Source: Billgrantia gudaonensis
Lineage (GTDB): Bacteria; Pseudomonadota; Gammaproteobacteria; Pseudomonadales; Halomonadaceae
Direction of reading: 5' to 3'
Assembly: GCF_900100195.1 (NCBI RefSeq)
Contig: NZ_FNES01000010.1
Coordinates: forward strand, 62,001 to 126,000
Length of the DNA: 64,000 bases
Shown here: piece by piece, positions 27,290 to 35,917 of the stretch
Numbering within the stretch: position 1 is the stretch's first letter
How the letters are laid out: every line of letters begins with the position of its first letter
Made by a program: the position numbers and the translations under genes
Notes under the pieces: generated by a model
What the model saw: the letters and a program-made list of their open reading frames with translations, nothing else
The model's database searches: none
What the model was told of the DNA's origin: nothing

Positions 27290-27490
27290 ATGCAAATCCA
27301 GCTCAACGGCGAAGCCCGCGACCTGGCAGCCGGCCTCACGGTGGCGCAGCTGCTCGACGAGCTGGGCCTTGCCGGCCAGCGTATCGCCGTGGAACGCAAC
27401 CAAGAAATCGTGCCCAAGAGCGAGCACGCCGCCACCCAGCTTGCCGAGGGCGACCGGCTCGAGATCGTCCACGCCATTGGCGGTGGCTGA
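27290..27490 (+). CDS. thiS: sulfur carrier protein ThiS
   Basis: A 66-residue ubiquitin-fold protein ending in the required Gly-Gly (HAIGGG). It is adenylated and thiocarboxylated to donate sulfur for the thiazole ring of thiamine. ATG 27290 follows GAGAGGA. thiG begins 54 bases downstream, so they form an operon. ThiF, ThiH or ThiO genes are not in the window, and no TPP riboswitch was seen upstream. Confidence 0.93.
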   Translation: MQIQLNGEARDLAAGLTVAQLLDELGLAGQRIAVERNQEIVPKSEHAATQLAEGDRLEIVHAIGGG

Positions 27491-27544
27491 GCGGACGTCC
27501 ACGGCGCTCGTTTCTTGACCCCGAACCGACAGAAGGCAACTTCG

Positions 27545-28342
27545 ATGACCGATTTCATCCAGGACCAGCCGCTGCGAATCGCCGGCCAGGCGTTCACCTC
27601 GCGGCTGCTGGTCGGCACCGGCAAGTACCGGGATTTCGACGAGACCGCCGAGGCCGTGACCGCCTCCGGTGCCGAGATCGTCACCTTTGCGGTGCGCCGC
27701 ACCAATCTGGGCCAGACGGCGGGCGAACCCAACCTGCTCGACGTGGTGCCGCCCTCGCGCTTCACGCTGCTGCCCAACACCGCTGGCTGCTACACGGCCA
27801 AGGATGCCGTGCGTACCTGCAAGCTGGCGCGCGAGCTGCTCGACGGCCACAAGCTGGTCAAGCTCGAGGTGCTGGGCGATCAGTCGACCCTCTATCCCAA
27901 CGTGGTCGAGACGCTCAGTGCGGCAGAGACGCTGATCGCCGACGGCTTCGACGTCATGGTCTATACCAGCGACGACCCCATCGTCGCCCGCGAGCTGGAG
28001 CGACTGGGCTGCTGCGCCATCATGCCGCTCGGCTCGTTGATCGGCTCCGGCCACGGCATCCAGAATCCGCACAACCTCAGCCTGATCATCGAGCAGGCCG
28101 AGGTGCCGGTACTGGTGGATGCCGGCATCGGTACTGCCTCCGACGCTGCGCTGGCCATGGAACTCGGCTGCGACGGCGTGCTGATGAACTCGGCGATCGC
28201 CCAGGCTCGCCAGCCGGTGCTGATGGCCAGTGCCATGAGGAAAGCCATCGAAGCGGGCCGCGAGGCCTTTCTGGCCGGACGCATGCCGCGTCGTCAGAGC
28301 GCCGATCCTTCCTCGCCCTTCGCCGGTCGTATCAACGGCTGA
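27545..28342 (+). CDS. thiG: thiazole synthase
   Basis: A 265-residue TIM-barrel enzyme that builds the thiazole phosphate of thiamine from DXP, dehydroglycine and ThiS thiocarboxylate. Marks: [18 protein letters not shown] near the N-terminus, the lysine in [10 protein letters not shown] that forms an imine with DXP, and the phosphate site [32 protein letters not shown]. Start ATG 27545 follows AAGGCAAC; an in-frame start ten codons earlier is rejected. It lies between thiS and trmB on the same strand. Confidence 0.96.
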   Translation: MTDFIQDQPLRIAGQAFTSRLLVGTGKYRDFDETAEAVTASGAEIVTFAVRRTNLGQTAGEPNLLDVVPPSRFTLLPNTAGCYTAKDAVRTCKLARELLDGHKLVKLEVLGDQSTLYPNVVETLSAAETLIADGFDVMVYTSDDPIVARELERLGCCAIMPLGSLIGSGHGIQNPHNLSLIIEQAEVPVLVDAGIGTASDAALAMELGCDGVLMNSAIAQARQPVLMASAMRKAIEAGREAFLAGRMPRRQSADPSSPFAGRING

Positions 28343-28369
28343 TCCGCCTTCCGAGCTTCGAGCCTACGC

Positions 28370-29116
28370 ATGAATCCGTCGTCACACGACAGTCCCGAAT
28401 CGACCACCGGCCCGGAAGGGCCCGACGCCCCGCTGCATCGACGCGGCATCAAGAGCTACGTGCTGCGCGCCGGGCGCATGACCCAGGCGCAGAACCGCGG
28501 CCTCGAGGAAGTCTGGCCGCGGCTCGGCTTGACGCTGGCCGACGGCCGCCAGAATCTCGACGACCTGTTCGGGCGCATGGCTCCACGGGTGGTGGAGATC
28601 GGTTTCGGCATGGGGGCTTCACTGGTCGAGCAGGCCGAGCGCCATCCGGAAACCGACTTCATCGGTATCGAGGTGCACATGCCGGGCGTCGGCAAGCTGC
28701 TCGACGAGGCCGACAAGCGCGGCCTGACCAACCTGCGCGTCTACCGCGAGGACGCCGTGGCTGTGTTAGAGCAGTGCCTGCCCGAGGCAAGCCTCGACTC
28801 GGTGCAGCTCTACTTCCCCGATCCCTGGCCCAAGAAGAAGCACCACAAGCGGCGCATCGTCCAGCCTGCCTTCGTGGCGCTGATTCGCTCACGGCTCAAG
28901 CCCGGCGGCACCCTGCACATGGCCACCGACTGGCAGGCCTATGCCGAGTGGATGGCCGAGGTGATGGAAGCCGCTTCCGGGTTTGCCAACATGGCCACGG
29001 TCGAGACGGCGCCCTATGTGCCGCGCCCCGCCTTCCGCCCGCTCACCAAGTTCGAGGCGCGCGGCGAGAAGCTCGGCCACGGCGTCTGGGACCTGATCTA
29101 CCGCCGCATCGACTGA
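28370..29116 (+). CDS. trmB: tRNA (guanine-N7)-methyltransferase
   Basis: A 248-residue SAM-dependent methyltransferase forming m7G46 in tRNA. The SAM motif is VVEIGFGMGASLVEQA, and the family signature QLYFPDPWPKKKHHKRRIVQPAFV is complete. The C-terminal TKFEARGEKLGHGVWDLIY is also typical. It follows thiG by 27 bases, a pairing also seen in Pseudomonas. Confidence 0.96.
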   Translation: MNPSSHDSPESTTGPEGPDAPLHRRGIKSYVLRAGRMTQAQNRGLEEVWPRLGLTLADGRQNLDDLFGRMAPRVVEIGFGMGASLVEQAERHPETDFIGIEVHMPGVGKLLDEADKRGLTNLRVYREDAVAVLEQCLPEASLDSVQLYFPDPWPKKKHHKRRIVQPAFVALIRSRLKPGGTLHMATDWQAYAEWMAEVMEAASGFANMATVETAPYVPRPAFRPLTKFEARGEKLGHGVWDLIYRRID

Positions 29117-29126
29117 CCCTCGGTTC

Positions 29127-29207
29127 ATGAGGGGGAGAAACCAAAAAAAGCGCCCTCGGGGAGAGGGCGCAGGCAAGACCGTGACTAGCAATGAGGGGGA
29201 GAAACCA
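29127..29207. repeat. 17-bp direct repeat flanking a terminator stem
   Basis: ATGAGGGGGAGAAACCA occurs at 29127-29143 and again at 29191-29207, exact in both, on either side of the hairpin at 29150-29170. Confidence 0.9.
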
Positions 29208-29260
29208 TAGCGAGAAACGCGACGCTTCCCGCATGGGTGTGGCGCCTCATCAACGCCACA
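29143..29260 (-). ncRNA. candidate small RNA between trmB and the AEC transporter gene
   Basis: A promoter-like pair (29266-29294) points left into a gap where no minus-strand gene follows. The predicted 118-base transcript starts with a hairpin (GTGTGGCG pairing with CGCCACAC around TTGATGAGG), continues through a pyrimidine-rich single-stranded stretch (GGTTTCTCCCCCTCAT), and ends in an 8-bp terminator stem (GCGCCCTC/GAGGGCGC, loop of 5) with seven T. The C/U stretch is complementary to strong ribosome sites, as in several Hfq-dependent RNAs. No family was recognised. Confidence 0.55.
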
Positions 29261-29265
29261 CCCCT

Positions 29266-29294
29266 AATGTAGTGCTTCTCATTTGCGACGTCAA
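29266..29294 (-). promoter_or_regulatory. sigma-70 promoter of the candidate small RNA
   Basis: The minus strand reads TTGACG (5/6), a 17-base spacer, then TACATT (4/6). Transcription would start about 29259-29261, at the foot of a 10-bp stem (29235-29263). Confidence 0.6.
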
Positions 29295-29316
29295 CACAAA
29301 TACGAATATTTTTTGT

Positions 29317-30234
29317 TTATCCGCCGGCCAGCCGTAGCCAGAGAGGCAAGGTGAGCATGGCGAGCAGTGTCTGGCCGGTGATCAGCGCCGCCATCAGCTC
29401 GCTATCGCCACCCAACTGGCGAGCCAGGATGTAGGCGGAGGTGGCGGTGGGCAGCGCCGCGAAGAGCAATGCCACGTCGCGGCTGACCGGGTCGAGTCCG
29501 GCGACCCAAGCCAGGGTCAGCACCATGGCGGGCAGCACGACCAGCTTGACGAGATTGGCGACCCAGATGCCCCGGTCGTGGCGTATCAATGCCTGAGGTC
29601 GCAGAGCCACGCCCACGGCCACTAGACCCAATGGCAGGGCAGCGCGCCCCAGCAGTTCCACCGTCGCTTGACTCCAGCCGGGCAGGCCGACTCCGGAGAG
29701 GTTCAGGGCGATACCGGCCAGGCAGGCGAGAATCAGCGGATTGCGCACCAGAGCGGCCAGGCTCTTGCCCAGGCTCGAGGAACCGAGCGTGCCGGCGGCA
29801 ATGAAGCAGAGCACGCACAACACGTTGATCACCGGCACCATCAGGGCGACGGCGACGGCCGCGACCGTGGCCCCGGGGGCGCCGTGCAGAGCCGCGGCGC
29901 CGGCCACGCCGACATAGGTATTGAAGCGGATCGCCCCCTGGAAGAGCGACGTGAAGGTGGCGCCATCCGGGGCGAGTCGATGCCGAAGGCGCCACAGGAC
30001 CACGGAGAAGATCAGAAGGGCGCCCAACAGCACGGCCGCGAGGCGTCCGATGGGCACCTGCGAGACGTTGGCCGTGGCCAGGGTGGCGACTAGCATGGCG
30101 GGAAACAGCAGATAGTAGATCAGTCGCTCCAGCTGCGGCCAGAAATCGCCCCCCGGCTGCTTCAGCCGGCCCAGCAGTGCGCCGAGCAGGATCAGCAGAA
30201 ACAGCGGGCCCAGTGCGCCGGCCACGTCAGTCAT
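29317..30234 (-). CDS. AEC-family transporter (auxin efflux carrier type)
   Basis: A 305-residue inner-membrane protein with about ten helices and a duplicated five-helix architecture. Typical segments are FLLILLGALLGRLKQPGGDFWPQLERLIYYLLFPAMLVATL and FAALPTATSAYILARQLGGD. Bacterial AEC members export or import organic acids such as malate or malonate; the substrate here is unknown. ATG 30234 follows GGGAGG; an in-frame start 15 codons upstream is rejected. Confidence 0.88.
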   Translation of the reverse strand: MTDVAGALGPLFLLILLGALLGRLKQPGGDFWPQLERLIYYLLFPAMLVATLATANVSQVPIGRLAAVLLGALLIFSVVLWRLRHRLAPDGATFTSLFQGAIRFNTYVGVAGAAALHGAPGATVAAVAVALMVPVINVLCVLCFIAAGTLGSSSLGKSLAALVRNPLILACLAGIALNLSGVGLPGWSQATVELLGRAALPLGLVAVGVALRPQALIRHDRGIWVANLVKLVVLPAMVLTLAWVAGLDPVSRDVALLFAALPTATSAYILARQLGGDSELMAALITGQTLLAMLTLPLWLRLAGG

Positions 30235-30357
30235 CGCTACCTCCCTGTTGTGTCGTCTGGTCGATTTCGCCTGCGACAACCGCCCGCGTTCAGCGGCCGG
30301 CCAATGCTGATAAGCTTATCGTCCGTTCTCGCTCATTGAAGGGCTGCCGCCGCTGCC

Positions 30358-30870
30358 ATGAATCTCCCCTCGCTGCCTTCGTTGCGCTCTTCGGGGCTGC
30401 CGACCTTGCGTTTGCTGGCCGTGGCGACCCTGGTGGCACTGTCCACGGCGCTGTGGTATCTGGTATCGCACCAACTGCGCGATGAGTCCGACATCGAGTG
30501 GTTTTCCGCGTCCCCCAGCTGTGACTTGCATCGTGCGTCCTGCAAGGTGACGCTGGGAGAACGCGGTTTCCTCGAACTCGAGGCGACGGCCGACGGTCGT
30601 ATCCAGGCGCTCGAGCCCTTGCCATTGACGGTGGCCGTGGAAGGGATCGATGCCAGTTCCGTGCGCGTCGATCTGGTCGGTCGCGACATGGACATGGGGC
30701 TGCATCGCTTTCCCCTCGAGCGCCAGGCCGATGGTCGCTTCCATGGCGAAGGGCAGGTGCCGATCTGTACCGAAGCACGGATGGACTGGCAGGCTCGAGT
30801 GGTGGTCGAAACTTCTGATGGTCGCCTGGGCGGTCGATTCGATTTCACGGTGGAGCGAAACACGCCATGA
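30358..30870 (+). CDS. membrane-anchored periplasmic protein next to Sco
   Basis: A 170-residue protein with one N-terminal transmembrane anchor (about 17-38) and a periplasmic beta-rich domain. Two cysteines six residues apart (SCDLHRASC), an MDMGLHRF stretch and a single later Cys (VPICTEARMDW) are reminiscent of copper-handling proteins. It overlaps the downstream Sco gene by 4 bases (ATGA), so a shared role in copper delivery to cytochrome oxidase is likely but inferred. The family was not recognised. The only visible ribosome site is GAAGGG, rather far upstream. A 12-bp palindrome GATAAGCTTATC lies at 30309-30320. Confidence 0.72.
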   Translation: MNLPSLPSLRSSGLPTLRLLAVATLVALSTALWYLVSHQLRDESDIEWFSASPSCDLHRASCKVTLGERGFLELEATADGRIQALEPLPLTVAVEGIDASSVRVDLVGRDMDMGLHRFPLERQADGRFHGEGQVPICTEARMDWQARVVVETSDGRLGGRFDFTVERNTP

Positions 30871-31460
30871 CACGCAAGATACTCTGGGCAGCGTTCGTGC
30901 TGCTCGTCGCGACCCTGGCAGTGGGGGCCTATGCCTGGTATCAGCAGCAGACCGGACAGGGCGACGAGCCCGTGGGTGGCCCGCTGGAACTCCCCTCTAC
31001 GCAGGGGGATTTCTCGCTCGACCAGCTCGAGGCGGATCAGCTGGCGGTGATCTTCTTCGGCTACACGCAGTGCCCGGACGTCTGTCCCATGAACATGGCG
31101 GTGATGCGCCAGGTGATGCAAAGCCTCGACGAGAGCCAGCGTCGACGCATCGTGCCGGTGATGATCTCGGTGGACCCGGAGCGAGACAGCCTGGAGCGCC
31201 TCGCTGAGTACGTCGGCAACTTCGGCGAGTCGTTCATCGGCGCCACCGGCTCCCTCGAGCAACTCGAGGATATCGCCGACCGCTACGGCGTGGTGTGGCG
31301 CCGTGTCGAGACGCCGGATTCGGCGATGGGCTACACCGTCGATCACACGGCGTCGCTGTTCCTGGTCGACCGCGATGGCGAAATACAGCGGCGCGTACTC
31401 TACTCGCCGACCTCCGGGGCGTTGCAGGCAGCGGTGGAGGAGGCCTTGGCCAGCGGCTGA
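30867..31460 (+). CDS. Sco-family copper chaperone (SCO1/SenC/PrrC)
   Basis: A 197-residue membrane-tethered thioredoxin-fold protein. N-terminal anchor 5-25, copper-binding motif CxxxC in FFGYTQCPDVCPMNM and the third ligand histidine in GYTVDHTASLFLVD. Sco proteins insert CuA into cytochrome oxidase or keep its cysteines reduced. The gene starts inside the 3' end of the preceding one (ATGA overlap), so translation is coupled. No oxidase genes are in the window. Confidence 0.92.
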   Translation: MTRKILWAAFVLLVATLAVGAYAWYQQQTGQGDEPVGGPLELPSTQGDFSLDQLEADQLAVIFFGYTQCPDVCPMNMAVMRQVMQSLDESQRRRIVPVMISVDPERDSLERLAEYVGNFGESFIGATGSLEQLEDIADRYGVVWRRVETPDSAMGYTVDHTASLFLVDRDGEIQRRVLYSPTSGALQAAVEEALASG

Positions 31461-31462
31461 CC

Positions 31463-32512
31463 TCACGGCGAGGCCGGCGTTTCCACCAGCCGCTCGAGCA
31501 TGGCCATCAGCGCCGACACCTGGGTGCCTTGGCGAGTGTCATGCAGCGGGTGAAGCTGCCAGGTGCTCTCGGCGAACCCCCACCAGTCCCAGCATCCCTG
31601 AGGGTTGGCCAGGCTGGTTTCCGCCTGGGGGTAGAGCACCACGCGCTGGTTGGTCGCGGCCCAGGCGTTGAGCCCGCTGTGGCGCACGAAGGTTTCGCCG
31701 ATCTGCTCCGCGCCCATGGCGCAGCCATGAAGCGCCAGGGTGAGATCGCAGCCGCCGTCTTGGCAGCTCTCAGGCACGTACAGATAACCGGTATCGGCCA
31801 GCCCCTTGGCCTCGAACTCGGTCTGGTCGAACGTTGCCAGCTCTCCAGCTTTCGTCGCCTGCTCGCTCGGCGCGGTCAGGTCGCCATGCAGCCAGTTCAG
31901 CACCGTGCCGGCCAGGTCCGTGTCGCAGGCCAGCAGGTGGGTGCCGCCGCCGCGCCGGCAGTCGCCGAGCTGCTCCGGTGGGATGTCGCGATCCTGGGTA
32001 CGTATCGGCCATCCATGGCCAGTGGCCGAGGCTTGTTGGTGGAGCAACTGCTCATCGGGGTCGGCCAGCCAGTCGCTGAGCTGTGTGGCCAGGGCTTCGC
32101 CCAGCGAGGGGTCGACCACGTCATCGTCGTTACCGTGCCAGACGAAGGCACGCAATTCGGCGAAGGCCTCATCGCTGCCCACCAGGTCGCGGGTCTGGTA
32201 GTCGCGGCGGCGGCGTGCCAGGGCGTCCAGGTCCGGAGGACCGTCGCGGGTGTCCATGCACTGCCCCAGGGCTTGCCCCAGGCTGCCTTCGGCACAGCTC
32301 CACGGCCCTGCGGCAAGCACGCCGAGCCCGACGAAGCGCGACGGCCAGGCCACCGCCAGTTGGGTGGCCATGTAGCCTCCGGAAGAAATGCCGATCACGC
32401 TGGTGGCATCGTCGTCGAGTGCCAGGCGGGGCAGGTCGGGAGGGCTCTCTTGGCCCCAGGCATGGCCCACGGTCGCCGCCAAGGCAGCGGCGAGGAGTGT
32501 CGCGGTTCGCAT
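31463..32512 (-). CDS. exported PHB-depolymerase-like esterase
   Basis: A 349-residue secreted alpha/beta hydrolase resembling poly(3-hydroxybutyrate) depolymerases. Signal peptide 1-21 (ending GHAWGQE). The lipase box is GISSGG (VIGISSGGYMATQLAVAWP); ALHGCAMGAEQIG and YPQAETSLANPQGCWDWWGF near the C-terminus match the family, as do several cysteines likely to form disulfides. Its order differs from classic enzymes in that the nucleophile is near the N-terminus. It is convergent with the Sco gene, two bases from its end. Substrate is inferred, not certain. Confidence 0.8.
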   Translation of the reverse strand: MRTATLLAAALAATVGHAWGQESPPDLPRLALDDDATSVIGISSGGYMATQLAVAWPSRFVGLGVLAAGPWSCAEGSLGQALGQCMDTRDGPPDLDALARRRRDYQTRDLVGSDEAFAELRAFVWHGNDDDVVDPSLGEALATQLSDWLADPDEQLLHQQASATGHGWPIRTQDRDIPPEQLGDCRRGGGTHLLACDTDLAGTVLNWLHGDLTAPSEQATKAGELATFDQTEFEAKGLADTGYLYVPESCQDGGCDLTLALHGCAMGAEQIGETFVRHSGLNAWAATNQRVVLYPQAETSLANPQGCWDWWGFAESTWQLHPLHDTRQGTQVSALMAMLERLVETPASP

Positions 32513-32519
32513 TGGCGGT

Positions 32520-33203
32520 TCAGTCCATGACGTCCAGCAGCTCGATCTCGAAGACCAGCGTTTCGTTGGGCCCGATGGGCCCCTGACCCTGTGCTCCGTA
32601 GCCGAGCTCGGGGGGAATGAACAGCTTCCAGGTGTCGCCGGCCTGCATCATCGGCAGCGCTTCCTGCCATCCCTCGATGACCTGGTTGACGCGGAAGGTA
32701 ACCGCCTCGCCGCGGTCGTGTGAGCTATCGAAGACGGTACCGTCCACCAACGAGCCTTCGTAGTGTACCTCGACGGTGGACGTGGCGTCCGGGGAGGGGC
32801 CGTCGCCGGACTCCAGCACTTCGTACTGCAGGCCGGACTGCGTGACCCGAACGCCCTCACGCTCGGCGTTCTCCTCCAGGAATGCCTCGCCCTCGGCCTG
32901 ATTGCGCTCGGCGAGGACTTCCGACTCGGCCTGGCGTGCGGCCATGGCCTCCTCCTGGAAGCGGCTCAGCGCCTCGCTCATCGCCTCGTTGTCCATGGCC
33001 AGTTCGTTGTCTTCGATGACGTCTCGGATGCCCTCGGCGAACGCATCGACGTCGAGGTCGGCGAAGTCCTGGGCGATGCTCTGCCCATAGGCCACGCCCA
33101 GGCTGTAACTCAACCGCTCTTCGTCGCTTTCCGGTGCAGCGCTGGCCAATGGCGCGGTCAGCGTCAATGCGGCCGCACAGGCAGTCGTCAGCAGTCTCTT
33201 CAT
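32520..33203 (-). CDS. FKBP-type peptidyl-prolyl cis-trans isomerase (FkpA/Mip-like)
   Basis: A 227-residue periplasmic folding helper. Signal peptide 1-22 (ending ASAAPES), an alpha-helical dimerisation domain (about 25-115; LSYSLGVAYGQSIAQDFADLDVDAFAEGIRD), then the FKBP domain with VEVHYEGSLVDGTVFDSSHDRGEAVTF, VIEGWQEALPMMQAGDTWKLFIPPELGYG. Start ATG 33203 follows GAGGATG. It lies seven bases upstream of the esterase gene on the same strand. Confidence 0.93.
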   Translation of the reverse strand: MKRLLTTACAAALTLTAPLASAAPESDEERLSYSLGVAYGQSIAQDFADLDVDAFAEGIRDVIEDNELAMDNEAMSEALSRFQEEAMAARQAESEVLAERNQAEGEAFLEENAEREGVRVTQSGLQYEVLESGDGPSPDATSTVEVHYEGSLVDGTVFDSSHDRGEAVTFRVNQVIEGWQEALPMMQAGDTWKLFIPPELGYGAQGQGPIGPNETLVFEIELLDVMD

Positions 33204-33274
33204 GCACGCATCCTCGTAGAATCCAGGGGCGAGCTCGCGTTGTTCGCAGCGGCCCCGATTGCCCGTCACTTGCG

Positions 33275-33303
33275 GCATCGGCCCGCCAATGGCGGGCCGA
33301 TGC
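33275..33303 (-). terminator. 13-bp hairpin between teaD and the FKBP gene
   Basis: GCATCGGCCCGCC pairs perfectly with GGCGGGCCGATGC around a 3-base loop. No T-run follows on either strand, so it may be an mRNA-stabilising 3' end of the tea operon rather than a true terminator. Confidence 0.5.
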
Positions 33304-33353
33304 ACGGCTAATCGGACTCTATCAGGATGGGTTAGGTTCCGCACGCTCGGGCG

Positions 33354-33797
33354 TCAGACCACCAGGGTCGGGCAGTGGGCCGAGCCGGCAACGCGCTGGG
33401 CGACGCTGCCCAGCAGCAGGCTCTTCTCGCCATTGGTGCCCTGGGCGCCGATCACGATCAGATCGCACTCGCGCTTGCGGGCGAAGCGCACGATGGTTCG
33501 TGACGGTCGCCCCCCCTTGACGAAGGCACGTACCTTGCTTTGTTCGGCACCCAGCTGCACGGCCTCGTTCTTGGAATGCACCGCGACCTCGGTGGCGTAC
33601 TCTTTGAGGGCGTCGTCGGGAATGTCCAGTTTGTCCGGACGTACCATGGAGAGCGAGGCCTCGAGCAAACTGTGGTGCTTGAACACGCACAGGATATAGA
33701 GCTCCGCACCGGTCAGCATCTGCAGGCCGACGGCCTTCTGCAGGGCCTTCAATGCCCCCTTGGAACCATCCACCGGTACCAGTATGCGATTGAACAT
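33354..33797 (-). CDS. teaD: universal stress protein TeaD
   Basis: A 147-residue UspA-fold protein. N-terminal [18 protein letters not shown] and the ATP-binding motif GxxGx9GS ([20 protein letters not shown]) are intact. In Halomonas elongata the gene after teaC encodes the ATP-binding TeaD, which modulates ectoine uptake by TeaABC; the order here is the same. The ATG lies 24 bases beyond the teaC stop, and the genes are clearly one operon. Confidence 0.93.
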   Translation of the reverse strand: MFNRILVPVDGSKGALKALQKAVGLQMLTGAELYILCVFKHHSLLEASLSMVRPDKLDIPDDALKEYATEVAVHSKNEAVQLGAEQSKVRAFVKGGRPSRTIVRFARKRECDLIVIGAQGTNGEKSLLLGSVAQRVAGSAHCPTLVV

Positions 33798-33821
33798 CGA
33801 CTTGCTCCTGAGGTGGCTGGA

Positions 33822-35105
33822 TTAGGCGTAGGCAAGGTCGCGCAGGAAGAGCGCGATCTGCGGGAACATGATCAGCAGTGCCGCGGCCAGCACCAGGATG
33901 AAGATGAAGGGTGGCGTGCCCTTGATCACGTCCAGGTAGGGCCGCTTGAAGATGGCGATGGCGGTGAAGATGTCGCAGCCGAAGGGCGGCGTTGCCGAAC
34001 CGATCGCCACCTGCAGGGTGATCAGGATGCCCACCAGCACCGGGTCGAGGCCGGTGGCTTCGACGGCCGGAGCGAAGATCGGCGTCAGCACCAGGATGAC
34101 GACGATGGGGTCGACGAACATGCAGGCCACGAAGAAGGCGATGCAGATGGCGATCAGCACGCCCGTGGGACCGGCCTCTTGGATGCCGACCGCGGCCAGG
34201 ATCTCCTGTGGAATCTGGGCGAAGGAGATGATCCAGGAGAAGCCGTTGCCGACGGCGACTAGAATGAACACCACGGCGGTGATCAAGCCGGTGGACTTGG
34301 CGATGGCGTAGATGTCGGCGGCTTTCAGCGAGCGGAAGATGACGAATTCCAGGACGATCGCATAGAGCACACAGGCGGCGGCCGCCTCGGTGGGGCTGAA
34401 GATGCCGCCATAGATGCCGCCGACGATGATCACCGGGAAGCCCAGCGGCCAGAGGGCGTCGCGCACCGACAGGGCACGGGTACGCCAGGTCGAGCGTGGC
34501 TCGGTGGGCACGTCCTTGACGATGGCGTAGATCACGCAGTAGGTGGCGAACATCAGCAGGATCAGCAGCCCGGGACCGATGCCGGCGATGAACAGTTCGC
34601 CGATGGAAGTGCCCGAGATGACGCCGTAGATGATCATGCCGATGCTCGGCGGGATCAGGAAGGCGATGTCGCTGGCGTTGATGATCAGTGCCAAGGTGAA
34701 GGAGTCGGAGTAGCCGGCCTTGAGCATCTTGGGGCGTAGCGGCGAGCCGATGGCTACCACCGTGGCCTGGGTCGAGCCGGAGACGGCACCGAACAGGGTA
34801 CAGGAAGCCGCGGTACTGACCGCCAGGCCGCCCTTAACGTGGCCGATGAAGGACATGACCATGTTGATGAGGCGTTCGGCGGACTGTCCGCGGGTCATGA
34901 TATCGGCGGCGAGGATGAACATGGGCACGGCGATCAGCGAGGCTGGGCGAATGCCCGCCATCATCTGCTGGATCAGGGTATCCATCTGCCCCAGACCGTT
35001 GAACATCATGAAAAAGCCGATCACTGCAGCGGTGATCAGCGGGATCATCATCGGAAAGCCCAGCAGCAGCAGGGCGATCATCGTGGTGACCATTATCGTC
35101 GTCAT
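33822..35105 (-). CDS. teaC: ectoine TRAP transporter large permease
   Basis: The 427-residue DctM-type membrane subunit with about 12 hydrophobic segments. Typical DctM segments: GFPMMIPLITAAVIGF, GAVSGSTQATVVAIGSPLRPKMLKAGYS, IIYGVISGTSIGELFIAGIGPGLL and GSATPPFGCDIFTAIAIFKRP. It forms the Na+-coupled translocation unit with TeaB and takes substrate from TeaA. It lies 30 bases after teaB. Confidence 0.95.
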   Translation of the reverse strand: MTTIMVTTMIALLLLGFPMMIPLITAAVIGFFMMFNGLGQMDTLIQQMMAGIRPASLIAVPMFILAADIMTRGQSAERLINMVMSFIGHVKGGLAVSTAASCTLFGAVSGSTQATVVAIGSPLRPKMLKAGYSDSFTLALIINASDIAFLIPPSIGMIIYGVISGTSIGELFIAGIGPGLLILLMFATYCVIYAIVKDVPTEPRSTWRTRALSVRDALWPLGFPVIIVGGIYGGIFSPTEAAAACVLYAIVLEFVIFRSLKAADIYAIAKSTGLITAVVFILVAVGNGFSWIISFAQIPQEILAAVGIQEAGPTGVLIAICIAFFVACMFVDPIVVILVLTPIFAPAVEATGLDPVLVGILITLQVAIGSATPPFGCDIFTAIAIFKRPYLDVIKGTPPFIFILVLAAALLIMFPQIALFLRDLAYA

Positions 35106-35135
35106 GGTGAGTTCCCCCGGGCGCTGTGCCCTGCG

Positions 35136-35714
35136 TCAGACTTCCGTTTCCGTGTCCTTGTAGCCATCCAGCACGCCCGTCGACAGATAGACGTCCCGCG
35201 ATGTCAGGTTCTTGATGGCGGTCAGCAGGTACTGGATGCCGGTGATCAGAAAGCCCAAGGGCACCCAGACGTAGATGATCCAGATCGGCAGGCCCAGAGC
35301 GGGCAGTACGCGACCCTTGGAATAGAGATCGACGATGTAGACGATCGAGTAATACAGCAGGAAGAACATCACCAATGAGGTGAACAGCGAGATGACGATC
35401 ATCAGGGCCTTTCGCCCGCCCACCGGTAGCGCATCGTAGATGGCCGACATGCGGATGTGACGGCCGTGGCGTGCGGCGTAGCCGATGCCGGCGAAGGTGA
35501 TCATGATGATCAGGATTCGGTTGATCTCACCGGAAAAGAAAATGCTCTGGCCGAACACGAAGCGGCCGACGACGTTGGCGATGGTGTTGGTGGCCATCAG
35601 CAGCACGCCCATCGCGAGTATCACCGCCTCGAGCTTGCTGATGAAGGTATCGATGGTGCCGAGAAAGCCCGGTAGACCGGAGCGATAGTGCTTTTCGGAG
35701 TCTTCTTCGGTCAT
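35136..35714 (-). CDS. teaB: ectoine TRAP transporter small permease
   Basis: The 192-residue DctQ-type subunit with four helices. ATG 35714 follows AGGAAG; a 17-codon upstream extension is rejected. [43 protein letters not shown] is the usual DctQ core. It lies 203 bases downstream of teaA, across a hairpin-rich gap, and just before teaC. Confidence 0.94.
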   Translation of the reverse strand: MTEEDSEKHYRSGLPGFLGTIDTFISKLEAVILAMGVLLMATNTIANVVGRFVFGQSIFFSGEINRILIIMITFAGIGYAARHGRHIRMSAIYDALPVGGRKALMIVISLFTSLVMFFLLYYSIVYIVDLYSKGRVLPALGLPIWIIYVWVPLGFLITGIQYLLTAIKNLTSRDVYLSTGVLDGYKDTETEV

Positions 35715-35795
35715 GGCGAATCTTCCTGTCAGCGAATGAACGGCCATCGAAGCCCTGGCCATCATCAGGGTATCGGGCTCTGGGATGCAGAGCGG

Positions 35796-35897
35796 CGTTG
35801 AGTCTCAACGCTCAATGGACGTTGAACCACCCGCCTGCCCTGGCAGTGCGGCAGAGCACCGCTTGAAACAAGTCGGGGGCAGCGAGTGCTGCCCCCG
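35796..35897 (-). promoter_or_regulatory. hairpin cluster between teaA and teaB
   Basis: Perfect inverted repeats stand in series: CGGGGGCAGC/GCTGCCCCCG with a 4-base loop (35874-35897), TCAACG/CGTTGA (35805-35825) and CGTTGAG-T-CTCAACG (35796-35810), the last two sharing an arm and so mutually exclusive. No T-run follows the strong stem. They probably shield the teaA mRNA 3' end and set the binding-protein excess. Confidence 0.65.
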
Positions 35898-35917
35898 TAT
35901 GGTGGCGAAAATTCGCC

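Noticed and set aside
29127-29210. 27-codon plus-strand open frame starting in the first 17-bp repeat
   Set aside because: Very basic peptide without a ribosome site; the second repeat copy is in another frame, so coding does not explain the repeat.
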